Positions 52,939 through 61,997 of a stretch of DNA of 64,000 bases are shown one piece after another. Each line of letters begins with the position of its first letter. Within the stretch, counting starts at the first letter, position 1. The notes beneath the pieces were generated by a model. That model saw only the letters and a program-made list of their open reading frames with translations. It searched no databases and was not told the origin of the DNA. The stretch covers positions 7,287-71,286 of the forward strand of contig CAJUMR010000014.1 of NCBI GenBank assembly GCA_910587475.1, given 5' to 3'. The DNA is from an uncultured Muribaculaceae bacterium. GTDB taxonomy: Bacteria > Bacteroidota > Bacteroidia > Bacteroidales > Muribaculaceae. A program made the position numbers and the translations under genes.

Positions 52939-53544
52939 ATGAAAACCATCTACGATTTCAAAGACATACACTGCCACCGTAAAGACAAGGACGGCGGACA
53001 GGATGATCAATGCATCGTAAACCTCGACTATGAAGACATCGTTCCTCCCCACGGCTACTACAGCATCGGACTGCATCCGTGGTCTACTGCCGGAATGAAA
53101 TTGCAGGATATAGACCGCGCTATCGAAGCCATAACCGCGAAGGCCGACAACGACAGGATAATCGCCATCGGAGAGTGTGGGCTCGATCTGCTGCGTGGCG
53201 CATCTCCGGAACTACAGGAATATGCTTTTTCCGCCCAGATAAAACTGAGTGAAAAACTAAGAAAACCACTGATCATTCATTCGGTGAAATCGACCGACAA
53301 CCTGATAAGATTGAAGAAAAAATTCAATCCTTCGCAACAATGGATAATACATGGTTTCCGGGGCAAAAAAGAGCTGGCCACACAACTCGTCAGACATGGT
53401 ATCGCACTGTCGTTCGGAGAGCATTTCAACGCCGGATCAGTAGCCGTCACACCCTCCGGAATGCTCTTCACAGAGAGCGACGAATCGACAGTCTCAATTG
53501 ACGAAATCAGAGGTAGAATCTTCGCCTCTGAACAATGTCAATAA
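52939..53544 (+). CDS. TatD-family metal-dependent hydrolase (short form)
   Basis: 201 residues from ATG 52939 (MKTIYDFKDIHCH); an in-frame ATG at 52900 would overlap yidD by 17 nt. Amidohydrolase-like TIM barrel with DIHCH (His-x-His), GLHPW, IGECGLD (metal Glu), LIIHS and IIHGFRG. The final metal Asp region reads TESDES. It is shorter than the usual roughly 260 residues, the form common in Bacteroidales. TatD-like proteins act as 3'-5' nucleases or related phosphoesterases. Confidence 0.85.
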   Translation: MKTIYDFKDIHCHRKDKDGGQDDQCIVNLDYEDIVPPHGYYSIGLHPWSTAGMKLQDIDRAIEAITAKADNDRIIAIGECGLDLLRGASPELQEYAFSAQIKLSEKLRKPLIIHSVKSTDNLIRLKKKFNPSQQWIIHGFRGKKELATQLVRHGIALSFGEHFNAGSVAVTPSGMLFTESDESTVSIDEIRGRIFASEQCQ

Positions 53545-53998
53545 CATGTTGATAAACGTTGATAACTAATCAACAACATTCCAACAATTATTTTTGGAAA
53601 ATAGAACAGCTTGACGCTATAGCAAAATAGCGGGATAAATAATTTGAATCGTATCTAAACTTAAAAGGTCATTACCAACATAGTTTTCAGCATTTTTGAC
53701 TATTGTAATGAAAGAAATTTATTAACTTTGCATATTATAAACATAATGTTGATAACTACACGAATTGATTGAAAATCAACAATTAGAAACGTTGATAACA
53801 TATTGAGAACCACGTTCACGATCTCAATAAGCCAAAAAAGCAAATATTCGGGTAAAAAGTTACTACAGCTATCAACATACCTTATTCTTCTTGTGATTAA
53901 TAAATTTTTAAAGACTTAAATTTTGATATAATATAAAATGAATGTCGATAACACTGGCGGAGCAACTCCGTCGATGACCGAAAAAGATATGTTGATAA
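53545..53998. other. Candidate chromosomal replication origin (oriC)
   Basis: The 393-nt gene-free region and the first codons of nadA contain five copies of GTTGATAA: at 53548-53555, 53558-53565, 53748-53755, 53791-53798 and 53991-53998. There are also two near copies on the other strand (TAATCAACA 53567-53575, CTATCAACA 53869-53877). TGTTGATAA is the reverse complement of TTATCAACA, one base from the DnaA box TTATCCACA. An AT-rich tract at 53890-53937 could unwind. Base composition of the plus strand switches here from C-rich to G-rich (hand-counted 60-nt samples: C23/G13 at 52141-52200, G15/C7 at 57001-57060, G22/C4 at 58141-58200). Confidence 0.62.
53723..53730 (+). promoter_or_regulatory. 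-7 promoter element upstream of nadA
   Basis: TAACTTTG in ATTAACTTTGCAT is a perfect -7 box; the -33 is poor (TTG at 53703-53705, 17-nt spacer). Transcription from here would cross the putative origin's right half before nadA. Confidence 0.5.
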
Positions 53999-54909
53999 GA
54001 GAAATCGAACGGCTCAAGAAAGAGAAGAAAGCCGTGGTTCTCGCGCATTATTATCAGCGTCCCGAAATACAGGATGTGGCGGATCATATTGGAGATTCGC
54101 TTGCACTGGCCCGATACGCGTCGACTTTGAAAGATGTCGAGATGATCGTGCTCTGCGGGGTTCATTTTATGGGCGAGACCGCAAAGATTCTCTCGCCTGA
54201 CAAAAAGGTGGTCATTCCGGATCTTGAGGCCGGCTGCTCGCTTGCCGACAGCTGCGACGCTGAAGAATTCAAAAAGTTCATCGACCGCCATCCCGGTCAT
54301 ACCGTCGTCTCCTATGTCAACACATCGGTTGGAGTGAAAGCTCTCACTGACGTTCTTGTCACTTCGGGCAATGCTGTGAAGATCGTGGAGAGCTTTCCGA
54401 AGGATGAGAAAATAATATTCGGTCCTGACCGTAATTTGGGAAACTACATAAATTCGATAACAGGCCGTGAAATGGTTCTATGGGACGGAGCATGTCATGT
54501 CCATGAACAATTCTCGATGGAGAAACTCGTAGCCCTTAAAAAGGAGCATCCTCAGGCCAAAGTTCTCGTTCATCCTGAATGTAAGAAAGCCTTGCGTCTG
54601 CTCGCCGATAAGGTAGGCTCGACCGCAGCGTTGATCGACTATGCAGGCAACAGCGACGCCGACGAGTTTATCGTCGTTACGGAAAGCGGAATAATGCATG
54701 AACTTGAAAAGAAATTTCCCGAAAAACGATTTATTGCCGCTCCGCCGGAAGATGGAGGTTGTGCATGCAATGAATGCGGTTTCATGAAACTGAATACTCT
54801 GAAAAAACTATATGAATGTATGCGTGACGGTCAACCGGAAATACTCGTTGATGAAAAAGTAGCAGCCGCTGCCCGCCGTCCTATCGAACGCATGCTTGAA
54901 TTATCGTAA
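53938..54909 (+). CDS. nadA: Quinolinate synthase A
   Basis: 323 residues. Makes quinolinate from iminoaspartate and dihydroxyacetone phosphate in NAD synthesis; a [4Fe-4S] enzyme. Conserved segments AVVLAHYYQRPEIQDVADHIGDSL, VLCGVHFMGETAKIL, DLEAGCSLADSC, VSYVNTS, LVHPECKKAL and CACNECGFM are intact with the expected cysteines. nadB and nadC are not in the window. First gene to the right of the composition switch. Confidence 0.97.
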   Translation: MNVDNTGGATPSMTEKDMLIREIERLKKEKKAVVLAHYYQRPEIQDVADHIGDSLALARYASTLKDVEMIVLCGVHFMGETAKILSPDKKVVIPDLEAGCSLADSCDAEEFKKFIDRHPGHTVVSYVNTSVGVKALTDVLVTSGNAVKIVESFPKDEKIIFGPDRNLGNYINSITGREMVLWDGACHVHEQFSMEKLVALKKEHPQAKVLVHPECKKALRLLADKVGSTAALIDYAGNSDADEFIVVTESGIMHELEKKFPEKRFIAAPPEDGGCACNECGFMKLNTLKKLYECMRDGQPEILVDEKVAAAARRPIERMLELS

Positions 54910-54914
54910 CTTTG
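54907..54914 (+). promoter_or_regulatory. -7 promoter element for leuS
   Basis: TAACTTTG overlaps the nadA stop codon and lies about 25 nt before ATG 54939. No good -33 is visible, so support is partial. Confidence 0.4.
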
Positions 54915-54938
54915 TAAAAAATAAAAAAGATCATAGCA

Positions 54939-57713
54939 ATGGAATATAACCATAAGGAAATAGAAAGCCGCTGGCAGCAGCGTTGGCGCGATGACCAGAC
55001 ATATAAATGTGAAGTGGACAAATCAAAGAAGAAATTCTATGTACTCGACATGTTCCCCTATCCTTCCGGGGCGGGCTTGCATGTCGGTCATCCGCTCGGT
55101 TATATAGCAAGCGATATCTATTCGCGATTCAAACGCCTGCAAGGTTTCAATGTGCTTCATCCGATGGGTTACGATTCCTACGGCCTGCCTGCCGAGCAAT
55201 ATGCTATACAGACCGGTCAGCATCCTGAGGTGACCACACGCATCAATATCGACCGTTACCGCAGCCAGCTTGATAAAATAGGTTTTTCATATGACTGGAA
55301 CCGCGAAATCAAGACATGCGACCCTGAATATTATAAGTGGACCCAGTGGGCGTTTATTAAAATGTTCGGGTCTTACTATGATAAAAAAGCCGACAAAGCG
55401 ATGCCTATCGAGCTTCTTGAAGCCCGTTTCAACGAATGTGGCAGCAAGGATTGCCAGGCTGTAGGCAGCAAAGATCTCAACTTTACTGCTGACGAATGGA
55501 AAGCTATGGGTGAAAAAGAGAAGAGCGATGTGCTGATGAACTACCGCATCGCTTATCTCGGCAACACCATGGTGAACTGGTGTCCGAAACTCGGCACAGT
55601 GCTTGCCAATGATGAGGTCAGCGAAGGTCTCTCGATCCGCGGTGGCTATCCTGTGGAGCAAAAAATGATGTATCAGTGGTGTCTCAGAGTGTCGGCATAT
55701 GCTCAGCGTCTGCTCGATGGTCTTGAGAAAGTTGACTGGACAGATTCGCTCAAAGAGACGCAACGTAATTGGATCGGCCGTTCTGAGGGCGCTGAGATGT
55801 TGTTTCCGGTAGCCGGTAGCAACGAAGTGCTCGAAATATTCACAACGCGTGCCGATACGGTGTTCGGGGTGACTTTCATGGTACTCGCTCCTGAAAGTAT
55901 CTATGTAGACAAAGTGACCACTCCCAAGCAACGCGCAGAAGTCGATGCTTACATATCGTCGATCAAGCATAAGACCGAGCGCGAACGAATGATAGATAAA
56001 AAGGTGAGTGGAGTCTTCTCCGGCAGCTATGCAGTCAATCCTCTTACCGGTAAACAAATTCCTATCTGGATCAGTGATTATGTGCTTGCCGGCTATGGCA
56101 CCGGAGCCATTATGGCTGTCCCCGCTCACGACAGCCGCGACTATGCGTTTGCCAAACATTTCAATCTTCCGGTCATACCGTTGATCGAAGGTGCGGATGT
56201 GAGCGAGGAGAGTTTTGATGCTAAAAGCGGAAAGATGATCAATTCGTCGTCTGACGAACTCAATCTAAACGGCATGGAGGTAAAAGACGCCATTGCTGCA
56301 ACAAAGAAATTCATAGAAGAAAAAGGTATAGGAAAGGTAAAGACTAACTATCGCCTCCGCGATGCCATATTCAGCCGTCAGCGTTACTGGGGCGAGCCTT
56401 TCCCCGTATATTATAAAGATGGTGTGGCATGCGTGCTCGACGAAAGTGAACTTCCCCTTCAATTGCCCGAAATCGATGCCTACCTTCCGACAGAGACCGG
56501 CGAGCCTCCGCTCGGACGAGCAAAAGACTGGACAAGCAAGGACGGATATCCGCTTGAGCTTTGTACAATGCCTGGTTTTGCGGGATCGTCGGCCTACTAT
56601 TTCCGCTACATGGATCCCCGCAACCATGAAGCACTCGTGTCGAAGGAAGCTAATGAATACTGGCGTTCGGTCGATCTTTACATTGGAGGAACTGAACATG
56701 CAACGGGTCACTTGATCTACAGCCGCTTCTGGAATAAATTTCTCTTTGATCTCGGTGAAGTGTGCGAGGACGAACCGTTCCGCAAGCTGATTAACCAGGG
56801 AATGATACAGGGTCGCAGTAATTTTGTTTACCGCATCAAAGATACCAATACATTCGTTAGCTATGGACTCAAGGACAAATATGATGTCACACCTATTCAT
56901 GTCGATGTCAACATTGTCAGCAATGATGAGCTCGATCAGGAAGCATTCCGCAACTGGCGTCCTGAATTCAAAGATGCAGAGTTTATCACTGAGGATGGCA
57001 AGTATGTGTGCGGTTATGCAGTAGAAAAAATGTCGAAATCGATGTTCAATGTCGTTAATCCCGACGATATTGTCGAACGTTATGGCGCCGATACTCTCCG
57101 TCTTTATGAAATGTTCCTCGGTCCGCTCGAACAGAGCAAGCCCTGGGATACGAACGGTATCGACGGTGTCAACCGTTTCATCAAGAAATTATGGAATCTT
57201 TTCTATAAGGGCGATGAACTGCTTGTCGATGACAGCGAACCAACTGCCGACAATCTCAAGTCTCTTCATAAATTGATAAAGAAAGTAGGAAGCGACATCG
57301 AGAATTTCTCGTTTAACACTTCTATTGCAGCATTCATGATTTGTGTCAACGAACTTTCGGCTCAGAAATGTCGTTCGCGCAAGGTGCTTGCCGATCTTCT
57401 CGTGGTGCTTGCTCCGTTTGCTCCTCATGTCACTGAAGAGTTGTGGCATTCGGCAATAGGTAATAATTCTACTATATGTGATGCCGTATGGCCGGAGTTC
57501 AATGAGGACTATCTCAAAGAATCGACAGTCAACTATGCAGTGTCGTTCAACGGTAAGACCCGTTATAACATTACGGCTGCAGCCGATGCCTCAAAAGAGG
57601 AGGTTGAAAAAGCTGCTCTCGAAAATGAAGGCGCGGCACGTTGGCTCGAAGGCAAAACAATAAGAAAAATTATTGTGGTTCCCGGCAAGATTGTCAATAT
57701 TGTGGCTAATTGA
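54939..57713 (+). CDS. leuS: Leucyl-tRNA synthetase
   Basis: 924 residues, class I synthetase. HIGH appears as HVGH in PYPSGAGLHVGHPLGY (about 39-54), the editing CP1 domain contains FTTRADTVFGVTFMVLAPE, and the KMSKS signature is EKMSKSMFN. The long Bacteroidetes insertion before KMSKS is present. Length and all motifs are normal. Codon use shifts to T- and G-ending codons compared with plus-strand genes left of 53.5 kb, reflecting the strand-composition change. Confidence 0.98.
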   Translation: MEYNHKEIESRWQQRWRDDQTYKCEVDKSKKKFYVLDMFPYPSGAGLHVGHPLGYIASDIYSRFKRLQGFNVLHPMGYDSYGLPAEQYAIQTGQHPEVTTRINIDRYRSQLDKIGFSYDWNREIKTCDPEYYKWTQWAFIKMFGSYYDKKADKAMPIELLEARFNECGSKDCQAVGSKDLNFTADEWKAMGEKEKSDVLMNYRIAYLGNTMVNWCPKLGTVLANDEVSEGLSIRGGYPVEQKMMYQWCLRVSAYAQRLLDGLEKVDWTDSLKETQRNWIGRSEGAEMLFPVAGSNEVLEIFTTRADTVFGVTFMVLAPESIYVDKVTTPKQRAEVDAYISSIKHKTERERMIDKKVSGVFSGSYAVNPLTGKQIPIWISDYVLAGYGTGAIMAVPAHDSRDYAFAKHFNLPVIPLIEGADVSEESFDAKSGKMINSSSDELNLNGMEVKDAIAATKKFIEEKGIGKVKTNYRLRDAIFSRQRYWGEPFPVYYKDGVACVLDESELPLQLPEIDAYLPTETGEPPLGRAKDWTSKDGYPLELCTMPGFAGSSAYYFRYMDPRNHEALVSKEANEYWRSVDLYIGGTEHATGHLIYSRFWNKFLFDLGEVCEDEPFRKLINQGMIQGRSNFVYRIKDTNTFVSYGLKDKYDVTPIHVDVNIVSNDELDQEAFRNWRPEFKDAEFITEDGKYVCGYAVEKMSKSMFNVVNPDDIVERYGADTLRLYEMFLGPLEQSKPWDTNGIDGVNRFIKKLWNLFYKGDELLVDDSEPTADNLKSLHKLIKKVGSDIENFSFNTSIAAFMICVNELSAQKCRSRKVLADLLVVLAPFAPHVTEELWHSAIGNNSTICDAVWPEFNEDYLKESTVNYAVSFNGKTRYNITAAADASKEEVEKAALENEGAARWLEGKTIRKIIVVPGKIVNIVAN

Positions 57714-57782
57714 TTTATGTATAATAAACGTGGATAATCCTGCGTTATTAACCAATACATAAATAATATACATCCTGCAACA

Positions 57783-58352
57783 TTGAAAAAGATAGTATTT
57801 GCGACAAACAACAGCCATAAGCTCTCTGAGCTGAGAAAGCTGACCGACGGTAAGATCGAGATATTGAGTCTTAGCGATATCAATTGTCATGACGATATAC
57901 CTGAGACAGCTGACTCGCTCGAGGGCAACGCGCTGATAAAAGCACGTTGGGTTAAGGAACGATATGGCTATGACTGTTTTGCCGATGATACCGGACTTGA
58001 GGTAGATGCTCTCGGAGGTGCTCCGGGCGTCTATTCAGCCCGTTATGCAGGAGATCAACACGACTCTGTGGCAAACATGCGTCTTCTTCTGAAAAATCTT
58101 GCTGGTCTTTCAGACCGTAAGGCTCGTTTCAGAACTGTCATTGCCTTGATTTATGAAGGCGATGAGGTGTTGATGGATGGAGTTGTGGAAGGTGTCATAA
58201 CAGAAAACCCGTCGGGAGAAAACGGCTTTGGCTACGATCCTGTTTTCCGACCTGACGGATTTGATGTGACATTTGCTGAAATGGGAGCTGATCAAAAAAA
58301 TAAGATCAGCCACCGAGGAAGAGCTGTGGCGAAGCTTATAAAATATTTTTAA
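57783..58352 (+). CDS. rdgB: Non-canonical purine NTP pyrophosphatase (Ham1/RdgB)
   Basis: 189 residues, start TTG 57783 (no ATG fits). Motifs FATNNSHKLSEL, DDTGLEVDALGGAPGVYSARYAG, GFGYDPVFRPDG and KISHRGRA define the ITPase family. It hydrolyses ITP, XTP and dITP to monophosphates, keeping damaged bases out of nucleic acids. Lies between leuS and porZ, all in one orientation. Confidence 0.95.
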   Translation: MKKIVFATNNSHKLSELRKLTDGKIEILSLSDINCHDDIPETADSLEGNALIKARWVKERYGYDCFADDTGLEVDALGGAPGVYSARYAGDQHDSVANMRLLLKNLAGLSDRKARFRTVIALIYEGDEVLMDGVVEGVITENPSGENGFGYDPVFRPDGFDVTFAEMGADQKNKISHRGRAVAKLIKYF

Positions 58353-58376
58353 CTATGATTCAATTGTTGATTTGCC

Positions 58377-60806
58377 ATGATTAGATACCTGTTTTTTTTG
58401 TTGACCACTCTTGTTGCCGCTTATTCGGTGCAAGCTCAAATGTCGTCAGACCAGTGGACGATTTATCCTATTATAGATTCGCGATACGATAAAATTATAG
58501 ATACCGACAGCAAGGTCTATTTTCTATCGTCGGGATCATTGTATTCATTCGATAAGTCGTCAAACGAGACCTACTTTTATAATTCGTCAAACAAATTGAG
58601 CGGCAGTTCTATCGAAAAGATCTTCTATAATGCTGAAGGTAAGTATCTGATCATAGTCTATACTGACAGCAACATTGACATGCTCTATGATGACGGTCGC
58701 TGTTACTGCCTGCCTGATATAAAGGATGCGACAGTGGTCGATGACAAGACGGTCAATGATGTGGCTTTCGGTAATGGACGTTTCGTCGTGGCTACTAATT
58801 TCGGACTTGTTATTTATGATGACAACAAACGTGAGGTTGTAGAATCGGGAGTCTATCGTCAGGCAATTGAATCTGTTGCTGTGTGTGGAGATTATATTCT
58901 TATTTATTCTCCTTATAGTCTCAAATATTCAAAAATGACCGACCGACACAATAAGTATGATGTGTTTGTGCAACTCAAGGGCATGTACACTGACTTTCTG
59001 AATGATATAGGCGACAATGGTCTGGCATGGGTCAACAAGAACAACAATACTCTGATGTTTACGACTATAGATTTCGAAACAAAGCAATATAAGGATAATA
59101 GTATAGACGTCAAGGTTGATTCTCCTATAAGCAAATGGTCGGGTGGGTTCTATTTCAAGTCAGGTGACAAAGTGCTATTATTTGACAACGAAGGGGCAAA
59201 GGTCGATGAGTTTTCATTGAACGATGTTCTGAACGACAGCGAGTTTGGACTGTGGAAGGGAAAAGCATCGGTGTGGTTCGGCAACAATCAGGGAAACGCA
59301 AACTTCGACATGTCGTCCTCAACGCCTGTCGTTTTGTCGGACTGGTATCGTCCGGAAGCGGCAACATGTGGATCGGTGGCCTACTTCTATACCTCACCTG
59401 ACGGCGAGCGCATCTATGTCGGCAATCTCGGTCCGACCAACAATCGCACTTATCTGGCTCATTACATTAATGATTCTGATGGCAAGACCATCCGTCAGAA
59501 AACCGATCTTATCGAAAACGGTCACATCAGCGATGTATCGATAATCGAGGCTTCAGCCAAATCAACATTCGCCAAGAATGCTCAGCTTGCCAACAATGAC
59601 AAGGGCATGTATGGAGGTGTTACAAGGCTTGCTGAGGATCCTAACGATGCCGGGACCTATTTCATAGGTAATGGACTCGAAGGACTCTATGTTGTGAAAG
59701 ATCGTGAGGAAGTGTGGAAATTCAATGTTGAAAATTCGCCTTTCGATTCTTATTGGGAAACTCGTGTTTTCGATGTCAATTTCGATCCACAGGGCAATCT
59801 TTGGGTCGGTCATGCTCACAATAATAAAGAGCATGCGCCTTATATCATTCTGCCTGCGGCTAAGCTTCGCAAAGGTTATGAGAATATTAAGGAAAATGAT
59901 TGGGTAAGGCCTGATCTCCTTAATTTCAATCCGTTTACCAAGGACTTCATATCGTATTTCTGTCAGAAGAGCCGCTATGCATTTTTCATCAACGGAGCCG
60001 GCTATGAAGGCTTCTATGTGTTGAATACAAAGGGCACTTATGATAATGTTAAGGATGATGTGTGCTATGGTTTTTCAGTAGTTGTTGATCAGGATGGCAA
60101 CACGCTGCAGCCTGAGTACTATTATTGCGTGGCCGAGGATCAGCTTGGACGTGTGTGGATGGGAACAAGCCAGGGGCTTTTCTATTTCAATGCTTCGTCG
60201 GGCATAGATGATAATTCGACTGTTGTTCGTCCGAAAGTGCCGCGCAACGATGGCACAAATTATGCTGACTTCTTGCTTGATTCGGATCAGATAAACAGTA
60301 TTGCTGTCGACCACTCCAACCGTAAATGGATAGCGACTGACCTTTCGGGTGTCTATCTTGTGAGCGAAAACGGAGATCGCATCATCAGTCATTTTGATAC
60401 ATCAAATTCGCCGTTGCCTTCAAACAGAGTTACGGCTGTGGCATGTGATAAAAACAATAGTACGGTTTATTTCGGTACGACAGACGGATTGTTTGCCTAT
60501 AAAAGCGACTCTTCGCCTGCCAATGAGGACTTCAGCGAAATCTATGCATATCCCAATCCGGTCCGTCCAGACTATACCGGTGTAGTCACCATCACCGGTC
60601 TGATGGATAATTCGCTTGTGAAGATCGCCGATACTTCGGGCAATGTTTTCTATCAGGGACGTTCTGAGGGAGGCATGGTCACATGGAATGGCTGCAACCA
60701 GTCGGGCGAACGTGTGAAATCAGGCATCTATTATGTATATGCATCTTCGGGTACCGACGGCCAGAATACAGCTGGAGTTGTTACCAAGATAATGGTTATT
60801 AATTAA
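58377..60806 (+). CDS. porZ: PorZ-like T9SS beta-propeller protein
   Basis: 809 residues, signal peptide MIRYLFFLLTTLVAAYSVQA then QMSSDQWTIYPI. Two beta-propellers are suggested by repeated segments (VNDVAFGNGRFVVATNFGLVIYDD; RVWMGTSQGLFYF; SNRKWIATDLSGVYLV; STVYFGTTDGLFAYKS). The C-terminal roughly 90 residues (IYAYPNPVRPDYTG ... SGIYYVYASSGTDG) form a sorting-type domain. This is the architecture of PorZ, part of the type IX secretion attachment complex that links cargo to anionic LPS in Porphyromonas. It fits the sorting-tailed proteins elsewhere in the window. Confidence 0.8.
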   Translation: MIRYLFFLLTTLVAAYSVQAQMSSDQWTIYPIIDSRYDKIIDTDSKVYFLSSGSLYSFDKSSNETYFYNSSNKLSGSSIEKIFYNAEGKYLIIVYTDSNIDMLYDDGRCYCLPDIKDATVVDDKTVNDVAFGNGRFVVATNFGLVIYDDNKREVVESGVYRQAIESVAVCGDYILIYSPYSLKYSKMTDRHNKYDVFVQLKGMYTDFLNDIGDNGLAWVNKNNNTLMFTTIDFETKQYKDNSIDVKVDSPISKWSGGFYFKSGDKVLLFDNEGAKVDEFSLNDVLNDSEFGLWKGKASVWFGNNQGNANFDMSSSTPVVLSDWYRPEAATCGSVAYFYTSPDGERIYVGNLGPTNNRTYLAHYINDSDGKTIRQKTDLIENGHISDVSIIEASAKSTFAKNAQLANNDKGMYGGVTRLAEDPNDAGTYFIGNGLEGLYVVKDREEVWKFNVENSPFDSYWETRVFDVNFDPQGNLWVGHAHNNKEHAPYIILPAAKLRKGYENIKENDWVRPDLLNFNPFTKDFISYFCQKSRYAFFINGAGYEGFYVLNTKGTYDNVKDDVCYGFSVVVDQDGNTLQPEYYYCVAEDQLGRVWMGTSQGLFYFNASSGIDDNSTVVRPKVPRNDGTNYADFLLDSDQINSIAVDHSNRKWIATDLSGVYLVSENGDRIISHFDTSNSPLPSNRVTAVACDKNNSTVYFGTTDGLFAYKSDSSPANEDFSEIYAYPNPVRPDYTGVVTITGLMDNSLVKIADTSGNVFYQGRSEGGMVTWNGCNQSGERVKSGIYYVYASSGTDGQNTAGVVTKIMVIN

Positions 60807-60816
60807 TGTCAGAAAA

Positions 60817-61344
60817 ATGAATTCTCGATTAAAGTATATAGACGAAAAAGATAAGAGTTACGGTCTGGCCGGAATGGCTATTTCGATGGTAGTCCTCGAT
60901 GGAGAGGAATATCTCAACGGCATATCGATGGACGCTCCTGTCGGTGAGGGCATCGATCTTTCTCCTGAATTTTATTTTGTAGGCAATCCGCGTCTTTCTG
61001 CGAAAATCGCTTGGAACGAGATGCTCAAGCATTTTCAGATTTCATCAGGCATGATACTGTCTAATATAATGTGCAGAAATTATGTTCAGCATCGCCGTAA
61101 ATTGACATCCGAACTCATCAATGATCTGAAATCTTTTGTCAGAGAAGAAGCCCGAGACAACTGTTCGCTTGACGAGGACGAAAGCGATGTGCTTTTCGAT
61201 AAATCTATAAGCTATTTTGATCGCCTGTTTTCTTATGCCCGCGTCCATGAGATAGCCCATGATTTGGCGGCGTCGCTTGTCAAGCAGCGTCACATGACAT
61301 CACAGGAGGTCATCGAGCAGCTTCGTCAATTGTCGATGATTTAG
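60817..61344 (+). CDS. Conserved hypothetical protein
   Basis: 175 residues, no signal peptide or membrane segment; probably cytosolic. N-terminal beta part (YGLAGMAISMVVLDGEEYLNGI), then helical (RLSAKIAWNEMLKHFQISSGMILSNIMCRNYV; RVHEIAHDLAASLVKQR). I do not recognise the family. It starts 10 nt after porZ and its end overlaps the convergent wbqC-like gene by 35 nt. Base composition matches the neighbouring genes, supporting a real gene. Confidence 0.7.
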   Translation: MNSRLKYIDEKDKSYGLAGMAISMVVLDGEEYLNGISMDAPVGEGIDLSPEFYFVGNPRLSAKIAWNEMLKHFQISSGMILSNIMCRNYVQHRRKLTSELINDLKSFVREEARDNCSLDEDESDVLFDKSISYFDRLFSYARVHEIAHDLAASLVKQRHMTSQEVIEQLRQLSMI

Positions 61345-61993
61345 GCGCGTTGTGAAGCTTCCGGGCCGTCTCGAGCATTACCATCGGAGCTTCGGGTCCC
61401 ATGTTGAATATAAGGTCAAGGATGCTTAGGTCTGCCCTGAAACCGAGTCGGTCGGAGCGCAGCTGATAGTATCCGGTAGTTTCCTGACATTTGATTTCAT
61501 TATTTCTGAAATCGTTTGTCAGGTTTTCTTTTGGACTACAGTATTCCACATCATTGTCTATCGACAGTATTTCCCGCACTATCATGTCGCATTGTCGGTC
61601 AAGCTGTCCGACTGTTATAGAGCCGGCTTCATAGTCGGCATCGAATATCGGCGCAAATCTGTCGATGTAGTATTCGAAAAATGGTGTGCGTCCGTAGGCC
61701 GATTCGAGAGCAGTGCGGTGAACATTCCACCACTTGCCGTGGGCCGATACAGGCGTATCATTCCATGAATGCCGTCCGTGAGGATGTGCGATCGGAGCTG
61801 TTAGAAAAATTTCATCGCGGGTGTCGACTATTCTGCATCGGTGAGCTGATTTGAATCTCTTGTCGGCCGTCATGTCGATGTCGACATATACTTTTCCGAA
61901 GGATGCCATTAAGGCGTAATAGTTGACCGATCCGAAGTACTGTGGAGCGAATGCAGCCTCAGAGTCATGAAATAAAATGAGTTCGTGGGCCAT
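61310..61993 (-). CDS. WbqC-family protein
   Basis: 227 residues. The opening APQYFGSVNYYALMASFGKVYVDIDM, LTAPIAHPHGR and the central ESAYGRTPFFEYYIDRFAPIF match WbqC-like proteins, a family linked to surface polysaccharide or lipid modification but without settled biochemistry. It starts 4 nt after the lepB stop, so the two are cotranscribed, a common Bacteroidales arrangement. Its 3' end overlaps the convergent gene at 61344. Confidence 0.85.
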   Translation of the reverse strand: MAHELILFHDSEAAFAPQYFGSVNYYALMASFGKVYVDIDMTADKRFKSAHRCRIVDTRDEIFLTAPIAHPHGRHSWNDTPVSAHGKWWNVHRTALESAYGRTPFFEYYIDRFAPIFDADYEAGSITVGQLDRQCDMIVREILSIDNDVEYCSPKENLTNDFRNNEIKCQETTGYYQLRSDRLGFRADLSILDLIFNMGPEAPMVMLETARKLHNAPKSSTIDEAAR

Positions 61994-61997
61994 TATT

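Noticed and set aside
55287..56159. 290-codon minus-strand open frame
   Set aside because: Antisense shadow of leuS.
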